A DNA stretch of 64,000 nt from Trifolium pratense. Lineage: Eukaryota; Streptophyta; Magnoliopsida; Fabales; Fabaceae. The DNA lies in NCBI RefSeq assembly GCF_020283565.1, contig NC_060063.1, positions 7,772,563-7,836,562 on the forward strand, read 5' to 3'. Positions 23,493-37,000 of this stretch are shown here, in pieces. The notes below the pieces were generated by a model. That model made no database searches, had not been told where the DNA came from, and saw only the letters and a list, made by a program, of their open reading frames with translations. Each line of letters begins with the position of its first letter. The first letter of the stretch is position 1. The position numbers and the translations under genes are program-made.

Positions 23493-25015
23493 TTAACTTT
23501 CCTCTTCTGTGTTCTGTATTATTGTTAATTATTGTATTGTTCTTAGAAGAAATTTCTAACTAATTTAGTTAGGTACCAAACCCTACCAATGTATTGTTGT
23601 ATGTTAGATGCAGGTTGTCATAATATGCAGTAATTCTAGCTCTTTTATCACAACAATTTAGAGGATCTATGCATTGTGAATATTTTGTTTTTCATTAATA
23701 AATCACATTTTGATAGAGTACAATTAAGAACTAAATAGTAATTTAGAAGTTAAATTTGATGAGAATGAAGCAATGCGAGTGCAAGGAAGTTATTCCATCG
23801 GTTTCACAGTCGCCAAGAATCAATACAGATTTTAAAAGCTTTGAATAGCTAAGGACGAATGTAGCACCAACCTTTCTTTCGTAGGTGGGATGGAATCCGG
23901 AATCTCTCATGGAAATTCACTTGAGGTGGTCTAGTGTAAACCTAAAACGTACAAACCCCTCGCAATTGACTTTGACTGCGGGCGATAATCACACTGAACG
24001 GTTGAGATCTTACTTTTAAAAAAGTCATTGCAGAGGATCTCAATTCGGCTGATATGGGGTAGTTAAGAGGATCTCAATTTGAGGGTTAATTCCCACTTTC
24101 ATTCAACATAATACTAATAATATTAATTAACATTGTTGGTTTTAAGAAAATGTAGAAAATGTTCAAATTCAAACTATTTAAGAGGAAAAACATTTAAACC
24201 ATGTTAGCAATACCAAAGACAAGGAAATGGCATTTGGAACAATATTCCATAGAAGGTGCAGATGAATAAACGGTATTGGAGGTGGGAACAGCTATAGTTG
24301 ATGGATCGAATGCTACTTGATGAAGGCGGCACTTGCCTTAAAGCTTAAAACTGATTGACCATGAGAGTCAGATCAATAGTCTATCCCCGAGCACATGAAT
24401 GAGTGTGTGGCAATTCATTGGGATGACCGCCGGGGTGATTTGAAAATTAAACGATATTTTGAATGCTTTTTATGCAGTGTAAAATACAAATGTTTCCCTC
24501 CTTTCAAATTTATGATTATCAAGTACACCGTTTTGATTTTTGAACTTGTACAACATTGTTATTCATCACACGGAAAATACAAGTTTAAAATATAAATGAT
24601 AAAAAAGTTCGAAAAGACAGAGATAAGACATTATTTCCGTGCAACATAGTCATCAACTGTCATCAGAGTATCATAACATGAAACATAAACATGCAAAAAA
24701 AAATACAGCTATAGCAGATCCAGATCAAAAGAATTTGAAACACATTACTAAAAAACTACTCACCAAATCTTCCGTGGTCTTGTTTGCGACTTTCTTCGCA
24801 AAAACAGGCCTTAATTAAACTTGAATCCCCTCAATCAATATGTACCAACCAAGATGGATGAAACTTCTTCCACATTTCATTATTAGTAATCAGTTCTACC
24901 ATGAATAATTCCGGACAATGAAAACTGCAATCTAGTCAATCCCTTGTATCAATCACATTTTGTTATCTTTGATACCTTTGCAACAAAAAGTGTTTCTTGA
25001 TTACCAAGAAACGTT
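23493..25015. other. Space between the convergent HHP and TSS genes
   Basis: It holds the 3' regions of two genes pointing at each other. A possible poly(A) signal (AATAAA) for HHP lies near 23697. I see no other gene, and no complete repeat. Confidence 0.6.
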
Positions 25016-28000
25016 TTAACTTTCCTTAACCTCAGTTGATTCAGCTTCGTTGTCACTGTAATCTCCCCAACATTTGCTTGACTCTACCTCATCTACCGTG
25101 TCTTTGTTGGCTACTTCAACCTCAGTTGGGTCGCTAAGGACTATATCCTTTTCTTCTAGTTCAGGACAACCATTTTCAGTGCTGACATGTGGGTCAGGTT
25201 GAGGATTTTGCTCCACTGGCTGCTTCTCAGAACTGACTTGTGCTGTCAAAGCTTTGGTAACTTGCTCATCGAGAACTTTTTCATTTTGAAGATTGTTTTC
25301 AACTTGTGCTAAATCATTTGAACTATTTGGAGATGTTGCAAACTCAGTTTGGTTCACTGGGATATCATTTAGTGAATCATGAGGACTACCATCATTTGGA
25401 GATATTGGGGGGAAACTATTAGGAGATACTGGAATGCCATTTGGCGAAGTTATATATCCATTAGGAGTCACCCAAATTTGTCCAGGTACAAACTCTGAGG
25501 CATGTGGGTTCATTATTGTAGGAGGGCTGTTAGGGTTGCCATCACTGGACTGCTCACCTGACGGAAATATAATTTTAGTTCGTGGAACGCGGTTCCCATA
25601 ATGTCTATTATAGCCACCAGAAATCCGTGGACCATATGGAACCCTAGCTGTCGCTGACTGATGCAGAGATCTCCGTGGAAGCAAAGGAGAAATATTTACC
25701 GGCGGAGGCAAAATACCTACATGATCATTGAAACCTGGAACTGGAACTGGAATTGGAACAGAGCCAAAAACTGGAATTGTGGATGGATTAAATGGTGGTG
25801 CAGCTGCTGAAAGTTTCTTGGTTTGTTCTTTTCCACCTTCTATTACTTCTTGCTTTTCTCCTTCAATATCCACCTCTTTTGATATAGAAGCATCGTTGTC
25901 GTGTATTTTACTTTCAACTGAAACGGTTAGGGAAGTTGATTGTGCTTCTATCTCTGATGAATCTTTGGAGGTAGCATTGGTTGCCTTGTTTAAACTATCA
26001 GATTTCTCAACCACCACGGCTGTGATGTTTCCGACTTCAACATTCTTCTCTATAACAACATCATTGTTTGCTTCCTGGAGTTTTCTGACCTCGATACTTT
26101 TTAATGTTGCTGTATTAGCTGCCACCACAACAACTTCCTTTTCTTTTTCTTCTCCATGGAAAGATTCTTGCGCGTTCTCATTAACTGAATTTTGAACCTT
26201 CTCTTCAATATCATTTGGGGCTCCTACATTACTATGGATCTCCTTCTCTGCAATTACTATGGGGCTCACCTCAGAATTTTGTTCAACATTAGGATTTCCT
26301 TTCGGTGGCTGTTCAGCCACAGCCTTGACAATTGTTCCAGGTGGGGCTAAGGCAACTTCTTTGTAAGAAAAAAGTTTACTTGTTGACTGAAGAGTGATGC
26401 CACCATTAACAGGAGCTGGTTTAGCAATTTGATCGCTTGGAGCCGGGCTAGATGGAGCTGACTTTGTGTCTGCTAACTTCTCCACTCCAGCGGTAGGGGT
26501 GTTAGAGCCATTCAGCTTAGGACTGAAGCTTGTGCTCTTGACAAACTTTTTTGGAACAGGAAGAGACGTCCCTGCAGTAGTCTCATTTAAATTTGATCTT
26601 GGAGAAGAAAAGTTTGAGGGATTTCCTCGATATTTGGATGATTGAGAAACATTGATGAAGTTGGTGTTTAGTTTTGCTAGGGTAGGTCTCCTTGATGAAG
26701 ATGACTTGCGCCCGATGACCGAACGACCTTTAGGAACTGCTTCCTGCCATCCTTCATCTGAGTTGTCACTCTCTGCCAGTTTATTGCCTTCATTGAGCAT
26801 TGTTTGGTCTAAATTTGTGAACTCAACTTTATCTATCTTTTGTTCTTGAAATTGAGCTTCAGATTTATTTTCTTTATCGCTTGAAGTCTCAGTAATTGAA
26901 TAATCTATAGACACATCTTCCTCCTTGTGACTTTCATCTGTAGCTGTATCCGAATTTTGGCCTGGTTTTTCTTTCAACTGTAACATGAATTATAATTGAG
27001 TTTCCTTTAGTAAAAATATGGGAAACTAATGTTCAAAGTAAAAAGAAAATATGAGCACTAAGATGTATATGAACTGGATAAAAGAAGTTATTTATTACCT
27101 TGGCACGAGCCTTTTTTTGTGCTTCTCTTGCTTTCAAATCAGCATCTGGTGTTATGTAATCCAAGAGGTCTGACACGCTGATATAAGGCATTTTGATTGT
27201 TATAATATTTAAAAAGAATGAATGGAAAAAATTGATAGATTTAATGATGATTAAATCCAAGTGCATTGTTTCGAACATGATTAATCTAACTTATTAGGTG
27301 ATTGTTATGACTACCTTAAATGACCCTTGCTGGAGATTGAGGCATCTGGCTTAGGTGTACCATTGCGAGCAGCTTCCTGTTGTTCGAGAGCCTTTGACTC
27401 GAAATATTCAAGCCAAGCAGCTGCATCCTGTAACAATTCACATCTATTTGCCTAAGAAACAAAAATTGCTGCACTTATATATATCTACCTTGAAAGAGAA
27501 TATGCAAGAGTACCTGAGTCCTTAGATCATCAGACCCAAGTTTGGCCTGCAATATCTGGAGAGTGGTTTGTTCATGCTGAACGCTTAGAGAGTATGCTTC
27601 CATCAAAGAAAGAGCAATGGCTATTGCATGATAGCTGGCTGCCGTCTGAACAAACCATAATTTTGAAAATAAGTTACAAGTTCCCACTAATCCCAATGAG
27701 ATGCATATTCGGCAAGATACTGAACAATACTATATGGAAATAATTGTTGCATAGAACTCAGAATGCTGCTCAGTTTCATGAATCTCAATTTCTCTATGTA
27801 GTGCAATTCATCATATGATCATATGACTATTAATCTAATGAAATTGCAACTTGTAAAAGTATTTCGTCATGCTAAGAATGAGAGGGACCTGTATATGATC
27901 AGCTCCAAGTAATCTTTTGTTACATTTTAAAGCCTCATGAAGGTATCTCAGGGCAACATGGACATTCCCCAATCCTTCTTCCATCATTGCTACATTGATG

Positions 28001-31000
28001 TAGGTGGCAGCAGTGTTCGGATGTGAAGGTCCACAAGTTAGGTGCAGAAGATACAATGCACGATTAACATACCTAAATACATAAAAGAATTGTCAAAATT
28101 AAAGACATGAGTTTCCTTATAACTAGTCAAAGAAAAATTATAACTAATCAATTTACATTATTAAATTATATAGGACCGGAGGGAGTATTTAATATTTATC
28201 ACTTTCTTCACATCAGCATCAGGATAGTATTAGTAGGCTTACAATTGGCACAACCATAGCTTAGTTAGTATTTTTGTTTCATGCTTTAGGAATTAGCCGT
28301 TACATAAAAACACTAGATCAATATCCATATCATTTGAGGTTCATATTCTCATTAATTCAAAACTGTTACAGGACATTCTATAATAAAAAATAGAAAAGAT
28401 CGCACAACATGGGGACATTTAGATTCTCATATGAAGAACGAAAAGGACATACAACGATATAGAAATCAACTATTAAGAGTAGGATATTAAAAGCATACTT
28501 TAAAGCCAACTCAGTATGTTGGAGACGATAATAGAAAACAGCAAGATCCCCGTAACTTTTCATGGTATCGGGATGGTCCAGTCCAAGCTCTCTCTCATTA
28601 ATATCTAGTGCTTTTTGCTGATAGATAGTTGCCTAAGAAAATCACAGTTAAATTGTTATGATGATAGTGAATGGAATTAACATGGCAAGTAAGTAACCAC
28701 AGCATATATGTCACCGGTTGCCATGAATTAACAGAGAGGACTTCACGATATTAAAACACATACCTGATTGAAATCACCAGTATGGTATAGCACAACAGCC
28801 AAGAGACTATAAGCTCCTGCGGTCATTCTATGGTAAGGCCCACACACTGATACTAACTTTGAAAGTGCCTTCAAGATTCAATTCAAAATGTTGGTGAATT
28901 AGTTATTGGCTACATGAACAAACCTTGCTGCAAGATGGGAGAATTTATTCATACCTTGGTGCCGTAGTTGACAGAATCCTCCAATTTTCCTTTATCCAAG
29001 GAAGTCTTTGATGATTCCAACAGTGTTCGGCCATCAGCAGATGAGCAAGCAACATGCTACGAAAACAATGAAAATTACACAATTCAATCAACATGGTTTG
29101 AGAAAAATATAGTCAATTTTCCACGAAACGAAATTCATTTGTCACGTATCTCACCTTGTATATGGGGACCATGCTTACAATATCTGACTTTCTAAAAGGA
29201 GATGCTGTATCCATATCATAGTCCCTCGGAACAAGCTCAAGTCCAACCTTTTAAAGGATTCTCAAAGTTAAGATACCAATAGCAGAAAACAGTCAATATC
29301 ATCAATCCGTTTATTTTACCTTATGGCACAGTCCACGAAGAATGGCAAACTTTCTTAAATCTTTACTAATTTCATACTTCCACTTCCATCCAAACCTCTT
29401 CAAAAGGAAGATTTCTACCCACTTCCATTTCAGTATATCACAACTAGTAATATCAGCATCGTTAGTTTCAAATGACGGAGTTCCCAACAATATATTTAAG
29501 CATGATGCTATAGATGAAGCCAATTCAGAATCATTATCAACAGCTGCAACAACAGCTTGCAAGATGTGCTTGTAGGCTCGAACAACCATCTCATGTATAC
29601 AAAGTGATTGCACATGAGGAAGTTTATCAGCAAGATCAACCTGATAGATAGAATTTGAATATATAATTGGCGAAATTCTCCCAAGTACATATATTCATAT
29701 CACAACTTGAAACTTTCATTTTTTTCCAGGCACAAAATTTATGTCATTTAAGTTTACTTTGATTCCTTATAATTAATAATGGAATTTCAATTCCTATAAC
29801 TATCACACTATAAACTAGTGATATCAACTACATTACAAACTATAATCTGAAAACTCCACTAGGCCGGTGCATTATTATTATTTTTTGGTCAGGTAGCCTA
29901 GTGGCTAGAATTTCACCTTTTTTAAGGTGAATAATTGGGATTACCGGGGTTCAACCCTGGTCCCTACATATTACATGCAATGTCCCTGGCAACTGAGCTA
30001 TGTTCATGGGAAATATGTAATAGTTGTTGGCTGGCTCTCATTTGGAGCAAATTTATACAGTCTATGGAACAATTGGCTGTAACTTACCAACATAATTTCT
30101 TTTACATTTGCCCTGATATAAAATAAGGTAAAGAAGCAACACAGCAATACTTATTTAAAGAAGGAAACATATAGTTCAATATAAGATGAACCGGTAGTAT
30201 AATTAAACGGAGTACACAGAAAAAGATAAAGATTAGAACGTTACCACTCGTCCCAAGGAAGACATCTGCAAGCCCCTGGTATGCATGAAATCAGTCAATG
30301 TTCTCCCATCAACAGGTGAAAGTTCAAGGGATCCAAAATCTGCCACCTAAGGATTCAAAGTCAGAATAACTAAACACATTCCAGAATAACTCGGTTTGAA
30401 AACGAGCTCAAAATTATGAAACTAACCAGCTTTGGAAGTGCAACATCATCATAATATTTATGTGCCATCTCCATCAATTCATCAGGTGACTGCAAAGATG
30501 GAGAACCCCAGTAAAGTTATTTATCAAAGTATATATAAGTACAGAGATTGCGCTAATGAACATATGACAATCACATTACAGATATGGATAGATGGAAAAA
30601 TAAGGAAACATGTTAAATACAGTCCAATGTATTATCAATCATATCAGAAAGAAGGTGTGAACCTTTAGATGAAAATCAGTTTTAGATTCTTTAAGGCGTG
30701 AATATGCAGCATCAGTAAGCAGTTTTCTCCATATAGTTTCCTTTTCTTCACATTGTCTTTCAAATTCCTGTTGAGTAGCATCAGGCTTGTTTATGTCAAT
30801 GTCGTTCCCTTGTTCTACTTTAGAGTTCCTGATGTCAATCTTTTTCTTCAATTCCTTTAGTAACCCACCTTGTTTTCCAAGACCCTTTACAGATGGTTCA
30901 AGTTTAGCTTCTTCGGCCTTTTTTGGCTCAGTTTTTGCTGTAGCTTGGCTTTGCAAATGTTGTACCCAGCATGCCCCAAGCTCCCATCTGATAGATTTGC

Positions 31001-34000
31001 TACGTCTAGTGTCCTCTTCCTTCAATTTTAGAAAACTTTCCTCGAGAACTTGCTTTACGAAAGACCGAGCAGAATGAGAATTATCGACATCAGTGCTCTG
31101 GACTCGTTGGATTGCATTAGATGATTGAGGTGTGGATGCCTTGTGCAATAGCATCCTCAAGCTGAAGGTAAGTTGGTAAGAAAATTGTATCAGAAACTTG
31201 TAAAGGCAGCAATCGATTTTATGATGTGAGAATTAAGTTTGCATCAGGTTGATCCTTGATTACCAAAATATATCAACTAAGTGGGAGATTAAGGGCCCGT
31301 TGTTTACACAAAAAATAAAATAAATAATTTAAAGTTTTGCATAAAGTAATTTACATTTCAAAGTTTTTTCTTTAAAGCAAGAGTGATTTTTCATTTTTAT
31401 TGTAACACTTCTTACAGTGGTTATAATAATTAACAAATGCACTCTAAACTACCTACCTGTTAACGTTTAATGCATTTGCACCTCCTTCAGGTTGGTCCTC
31501 AATATCAATTACCAAAGAACCATTAGGACTCCCCGCCGAATCTGTCTCAGGTGAAACCTTTACCACAGCTGTGTAGCCACAATGTCGTATAATTACTGCA
31601 CCTAAAGTAGGAGTGTCCTAGAAGAACAAAAGGGAGAAAAACTTATCATAAACAGAAAGTCAAAAACCACTAGAGTGCATTATAAGAGGGTCAAAAAAAC
31701 CACTTACATGAACAGCTGCACTTTCATCAGCAGTTATGCCTTTAAGCAAGTTTCTTTGAGCAAGTTCTTCCTCGGTTAATCCAAGAACCAGAGTCCCGTC
31801 ATTTTTGCAGTCCAACTTAATGCTTGCATCAGATAAATCTCTTATCACCTTAATAGTTAAATCACCGATTCTTTCTTCATATGAAGATGGAACATTACTA
31901 ATAGAGCTTTGTTTGCTATCTTTAAAATGCTTAATTGCAGAAACTGCTTTGAAGACTGATACGTCTACGAATAAACTATGAAGCAGAAAGGCTTTCCTAT
32001 CTCGAATTTGCCTCTCTTCTGCATTTTGACAGGGCATTGCAGCTAGGATTGCAAAATCTCTGGCCCATTGTCTCTTTTCATGTTTACTATCCCTTCCTTG
32101 ACCACCTCCATTTCCTCCCCAAGTTTCATCTTCCATAGGCAGTGTGGGAAACACACCTGGATTGTCAGAAACAACTGGAGGGACAACCCATGTGTTTGCA
32201 CGAAAACCGTAAGGAAGGTTGCCAAACTGAAATCATACCACTATAATTGTAAAAACATCTGGTACAATTAGCATAACAAGGTGAAATCTTATAATGCAAT
32301 GCAAAAGTATATACCTTATTGTGTTCTGTAAATGCCTTCATAAGAGCTTTATACGCCTGCAATAAATATTATTATTAATATTTGGAAAATGCTAACTAGT
32401 GCCCCTGGGGCACTGGTTAAGAAGCTAAATAAGGTATGAATGTATTGGAAATTGTGTAATCTACTTTTTATAAGTATAAAAAATGCTATTTTCAATGTAA
32501 AAATTACTCCTTTTAGTATCCTTAACTAGTGTCCCGGGGGCATTGGTTAGCATGACCCTTAATATTTACCTATTATTTACTAGAAAAATTGTTCTAAAAA
32601 ACAATAATGAGTTTAAACTTACAGAATCAAACACCCTGCTTATTTGCTGTAAGAGAGGCACCAATGCATGGCTAATAAGAGGACGTTTTCCAGCAGGATA
32701 GAATCCTTTCCTACAGGCAACAATTGTAGTTGGTTTGCCACTGCAAACCCTAACCTGAACATGTGAAATGTACACAAAAGTAACTCACTGATGGGAAGTG
32801 GTAAAAAAATAGTACTCCTTCCGGTCACTATTATAAGCAAGCAAAAATTCACTTATTAAATTCATTGAATAACTGATGTATAACCAGATACATTAGTTAT
32901 TCAATGAATCTGAAAAAGTGAATTTGTGCTTATAATAGTGACCAGAAGGAGTATGCGGTAGTTTGTTCAGAATAAGGGCAGGCACAATGAATAATAACAA
33001 CACTTACATCGATCTGAAAGAAATCATCATCGGTCTTATCCTCAAGGAATGGACGGTTTGATCTTCGTATGTCTGCAAGAATTTAAACCAAAATTACAGT
33101 AATCATTGTCACTAAAGCATGCCACAAATAAAAAGAAGATTAATAAGATAGAAAAGCTTACAATGAAATGGGGGTGTAAGGTTTGAAAAGGAAAAGAAGT
33201 CATAGAATTGTCCAAGTCTAGGTGGTGGATACATGGAGACATCACCACCCAAGTCCAAATTCTGATCATTGGCTTTGGGTTTTGGGGATCCATTTTCGAC
33301 TGACCCTCGCCCGGAGGGTAGTTTCCCGAAGGCTGAGGTGCAGGCTGCGATGTCTAAAAGTCGGCGAATATGCGTCACCACAACCTCTTCCGTGTAGTAG
33401 TCCTCTGAAAAATAACATTGTTAATGGGACTGATTGTGTATGCATAACTTGAATGGAGTTAGTTAGTTAGTTAGTTAGAGTTAGTTACCTTGAACGATTG
33501 AGACATGACATGGTTTGAGTGATACGATTTCCACGTTATCTTTCAGCCTTTCGCCTCGCACCTATTCAATTCAAGTACAGTACTTGTTTTATTTCTTATG
33601 TACATTCATTCATTCATTCATCAATAACAAGTTCTAACTATTTCACTTTCTTTTCTTGGAGATAGAAAATTTAGATTAGAGGAGACATAACCTCAAAACG
33701 GAATAATAAGCAAAAAAGGCCCCTCTATGTATGGTGATAGACCGTGTGCAAAAAAGGGCCGGTAAATAAATACTATGTCTAGGCCTATTTAGCCAAGTTG
33801 TCATTATTTCTTGACGCGTTATGCGCGGTGTTTACTGATCTGGTGATTCAAATCAAATCAAATCAAATCAATTTATATTTTATTCGAACTCGTTCAAGTT
33901 TGATTCCAATCCGAACCAATCCATTCAAACCAAAAGTGGTTTACTTCAGGCAACAGGTTTGTGATTCCAACCTCATGCGAACCCAACCCATTTAAAAAAA

Positions 34001-37000
34001 ATGTTACATTTTTTATTTTTGATAATATAGTTTAATTTTTTTTTTGACGTTTTAATCCTCCTATTTTCAATTTTTGAAGTTTTGATCTCCCTATTTTAAT
34101 AACCAAATTAAAATAGGGGACCAAAACTTCGATTCACACGCCTCCTCCATCCCTCCTCATTCGGTTTCGATTTCAATCTCCTTCAGATTTCTTCTCATAA
34201 TGACGAGACTAGAAGCTGCCAAACCAGCTTCCACTAAATTTCTTTTCCAACAAACAAAGGCAACATTATTTTTATCCACATGTTGAGTCTTTAGGGTTGC
34301 ATCAAAACACTGTTTTTGTTAAAGTAGAAATAACAACTCAATCAAACGATTTAGACATACCTGAAAACGTACTTCACATTAGACATGTTGAAGAATTGGT
34401 AACGGTGATGAACGTGTGTTTGTAATTTTGATACATTCAATAACGAATGTGTTATCAAGTTAAGCCAAATTAATGATTTACCCTATAATAATCTGAGTCT
34501 AAAGTAGAACCCAAGTCATGGTTGGTGTGACTAGTGTTAGGTTGGATCATCACATTTGGCTAAGAACAATCACACAAGTGAGGTTAGACATGCTACTTCA
34601 TTCAAAATTTTAAGGCATTGCCTTTGTGACTCATTTCACTTACATGTTATTCAACATCAACTCTTTCATTCAGTAGTACATTAACTCAACCAAAATCTTA
34701 AGGCATGCATTGGATTTGTGTGTCTTCTCACTTACATGTTCAATATCAACTCTTTCATTCAATGTGAGACTTTAACCCACACTCGACATATCACAACACA
34801 ACATCTATTCCTCAAGTTTGAGACTCTTTGCATTCGAGATCCAACACCATGAATCTCTCTCGTTCCCTCATCAAGTCGACTGAACTCTCATATCATTATT
34901 GGACCTTCTAGGGGAGTATATGGGTTGAATCACACATTGGGCTAAAAACAATCACGATAGTAAGTTTGAACACCGCATATTCACCCAAAATCTTAAAACG
35001 TTAAATTTATAGATCATCTGATTTATATGTTGTTCAACTTCAATTGTTTCATCTAATGTAATATTTTAACTCTAGTGACAATTTTATTAAATAATGAATC
35101 AACAAAACCCATTCCAATTTTTTTTAATGATATTCAAGATATTGCTATTTCTTTTTCATGAAACAAGTTCCATTTCAAATCCTTGTAAAACATATATAAA
35201 CAATAATATCCTCCAAAACAATAATATCGTGATGGTAAAATAATATAATTTAATCGGTAGAGATATTATATATGCAGAAGTTGGAATTTGAACTTTGATT
35301 TTATCATTTATTTATTTTAAGGAATTATTTTCTAACTATTAGACTACTTGAAGAAAAAAATCGTGTTACATCGGGAAAAAAATAGGGCCGGAAGATGAAG
35401 TATTGTGTGCAATGCATACACCACTTGATATATTATCGCAATAATTGTTTGAAGTGATTATTGTTGAATTTCAAGTATGAATGGTTAAGTCTCAGATCGA
35501 CTATGAACAGAAAAAATATTAAAGTTATATGAGAGATGATTCATTAAACTAATGCATTGATCCCATTATTTATCCCGAGTTTCCTCGGACTCCATACATA
35601 CCTCGTGAGATAGGGAGAAGTTAGTCAAGTGACAAGTCTCAACATGGACTGCTAAGAGCTTTCTCAAATCCAGTATCCTGTCTGTAGAGATGCCCTGCAT
35701 CCCAACAAATAGATCCAATCATTTGTTATTACACAAAATAACAAGTTGAATTTAGAGATTAGAAAGAAAATAAATTAGGAAATATTTACAAATCAAAAAA
35801 AATAAAATAAAGGACATCTACTGTAATTTTGCCTACAATTTTTTTAAAGCATTTATCAAAGAGCATGCATTGAAGTTTGTTTTTCTTCAAGGATAACCAT
35901 GTTGGAGTAAGCCCTAAAAGCCAATATGTTTTGATAGAATCTTCTTTTGTATCATGACTTTGATTTATATATTTAATATATATAAAAAGGCATTTCTTTA
36001 TTATGTTTGTTTCAAACTAATAAAGTCCCTAGAATAGCTAGTCTAATTAATGGAACATTAAGTGTGACTTAATAGTGAGACTCCATTAAACATAAGGACA
36101 CTATTCTTAAAGTATCCGTAGTCAAGTTTTACTGTGATGTGGGATAACAGTAAAACATAGAGACTATTATGTGAGTAGACTGATGACCTCATCTCACGTG
36201 TCATGGATATGAGATATCAAGTCTTCACATAGATATAAATATTAGGAGTAATATTTATATTGGATTGACCCACCATGAGAATACTACATAGTGTGTTATG
36301 AAAAGTGTCATAAGTTATTCTCATAGTGATAATGGTGTATACCACCCTTCGACCTGAAACCACTATGGACCCTAGATGTGGAGTAGAGTACTTAGTTGCC
36401 GTTCAAACATTGTCCGTAACAGGATGACTATAAAGTCGGTTGATGGGTACTCCACAAATCATGCTGAGGGACATGAGTGACCTAGATGGAATTTGCCCCT
36501 CATGCATAACAGGAGTAATATCTATGGGCCTCTTGATGGAATATGACTGATAAAATGCGTGGCCACGCCGAACTAAGTCAATATGAGATATTGAGCTTAT
36601 TCGTTACTCAGTATATTCTGGGATCAAGAAATAAGATATTGAACCATACAAGGATGACACGATCTATGCCTTGTGTTCAATATAGATATAAGGGCAAAGG
36701 GGTAATTATACACACGATCGTTATCATGGAAATGTTTCGTCAGATCACATGACATTCTCGTCACTTGGGTAGCAGTGATGTGTTGCTAGATACCGCTCAC
36801 TGTTTATAATATTAAATATGTGATTTAATATTATTGCCAACGTTACGAGAACCTATAGGGTCACACACAAAGGACAGATAGATGAGAGAAATAAATAAGT
36901 AAGACTTATTTATAAAATAATAAGTAGGACTTATTAGTAATTAAATAATTAAGTATGACTTATTATTTAATTAGAGAAGCGTGGCACACCGTAAAGTATG

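Noticed and set aside
25728..26195. 155-codon plus-strand frame
   Set aside because: Antisense shadow of the disordered TSS tail.
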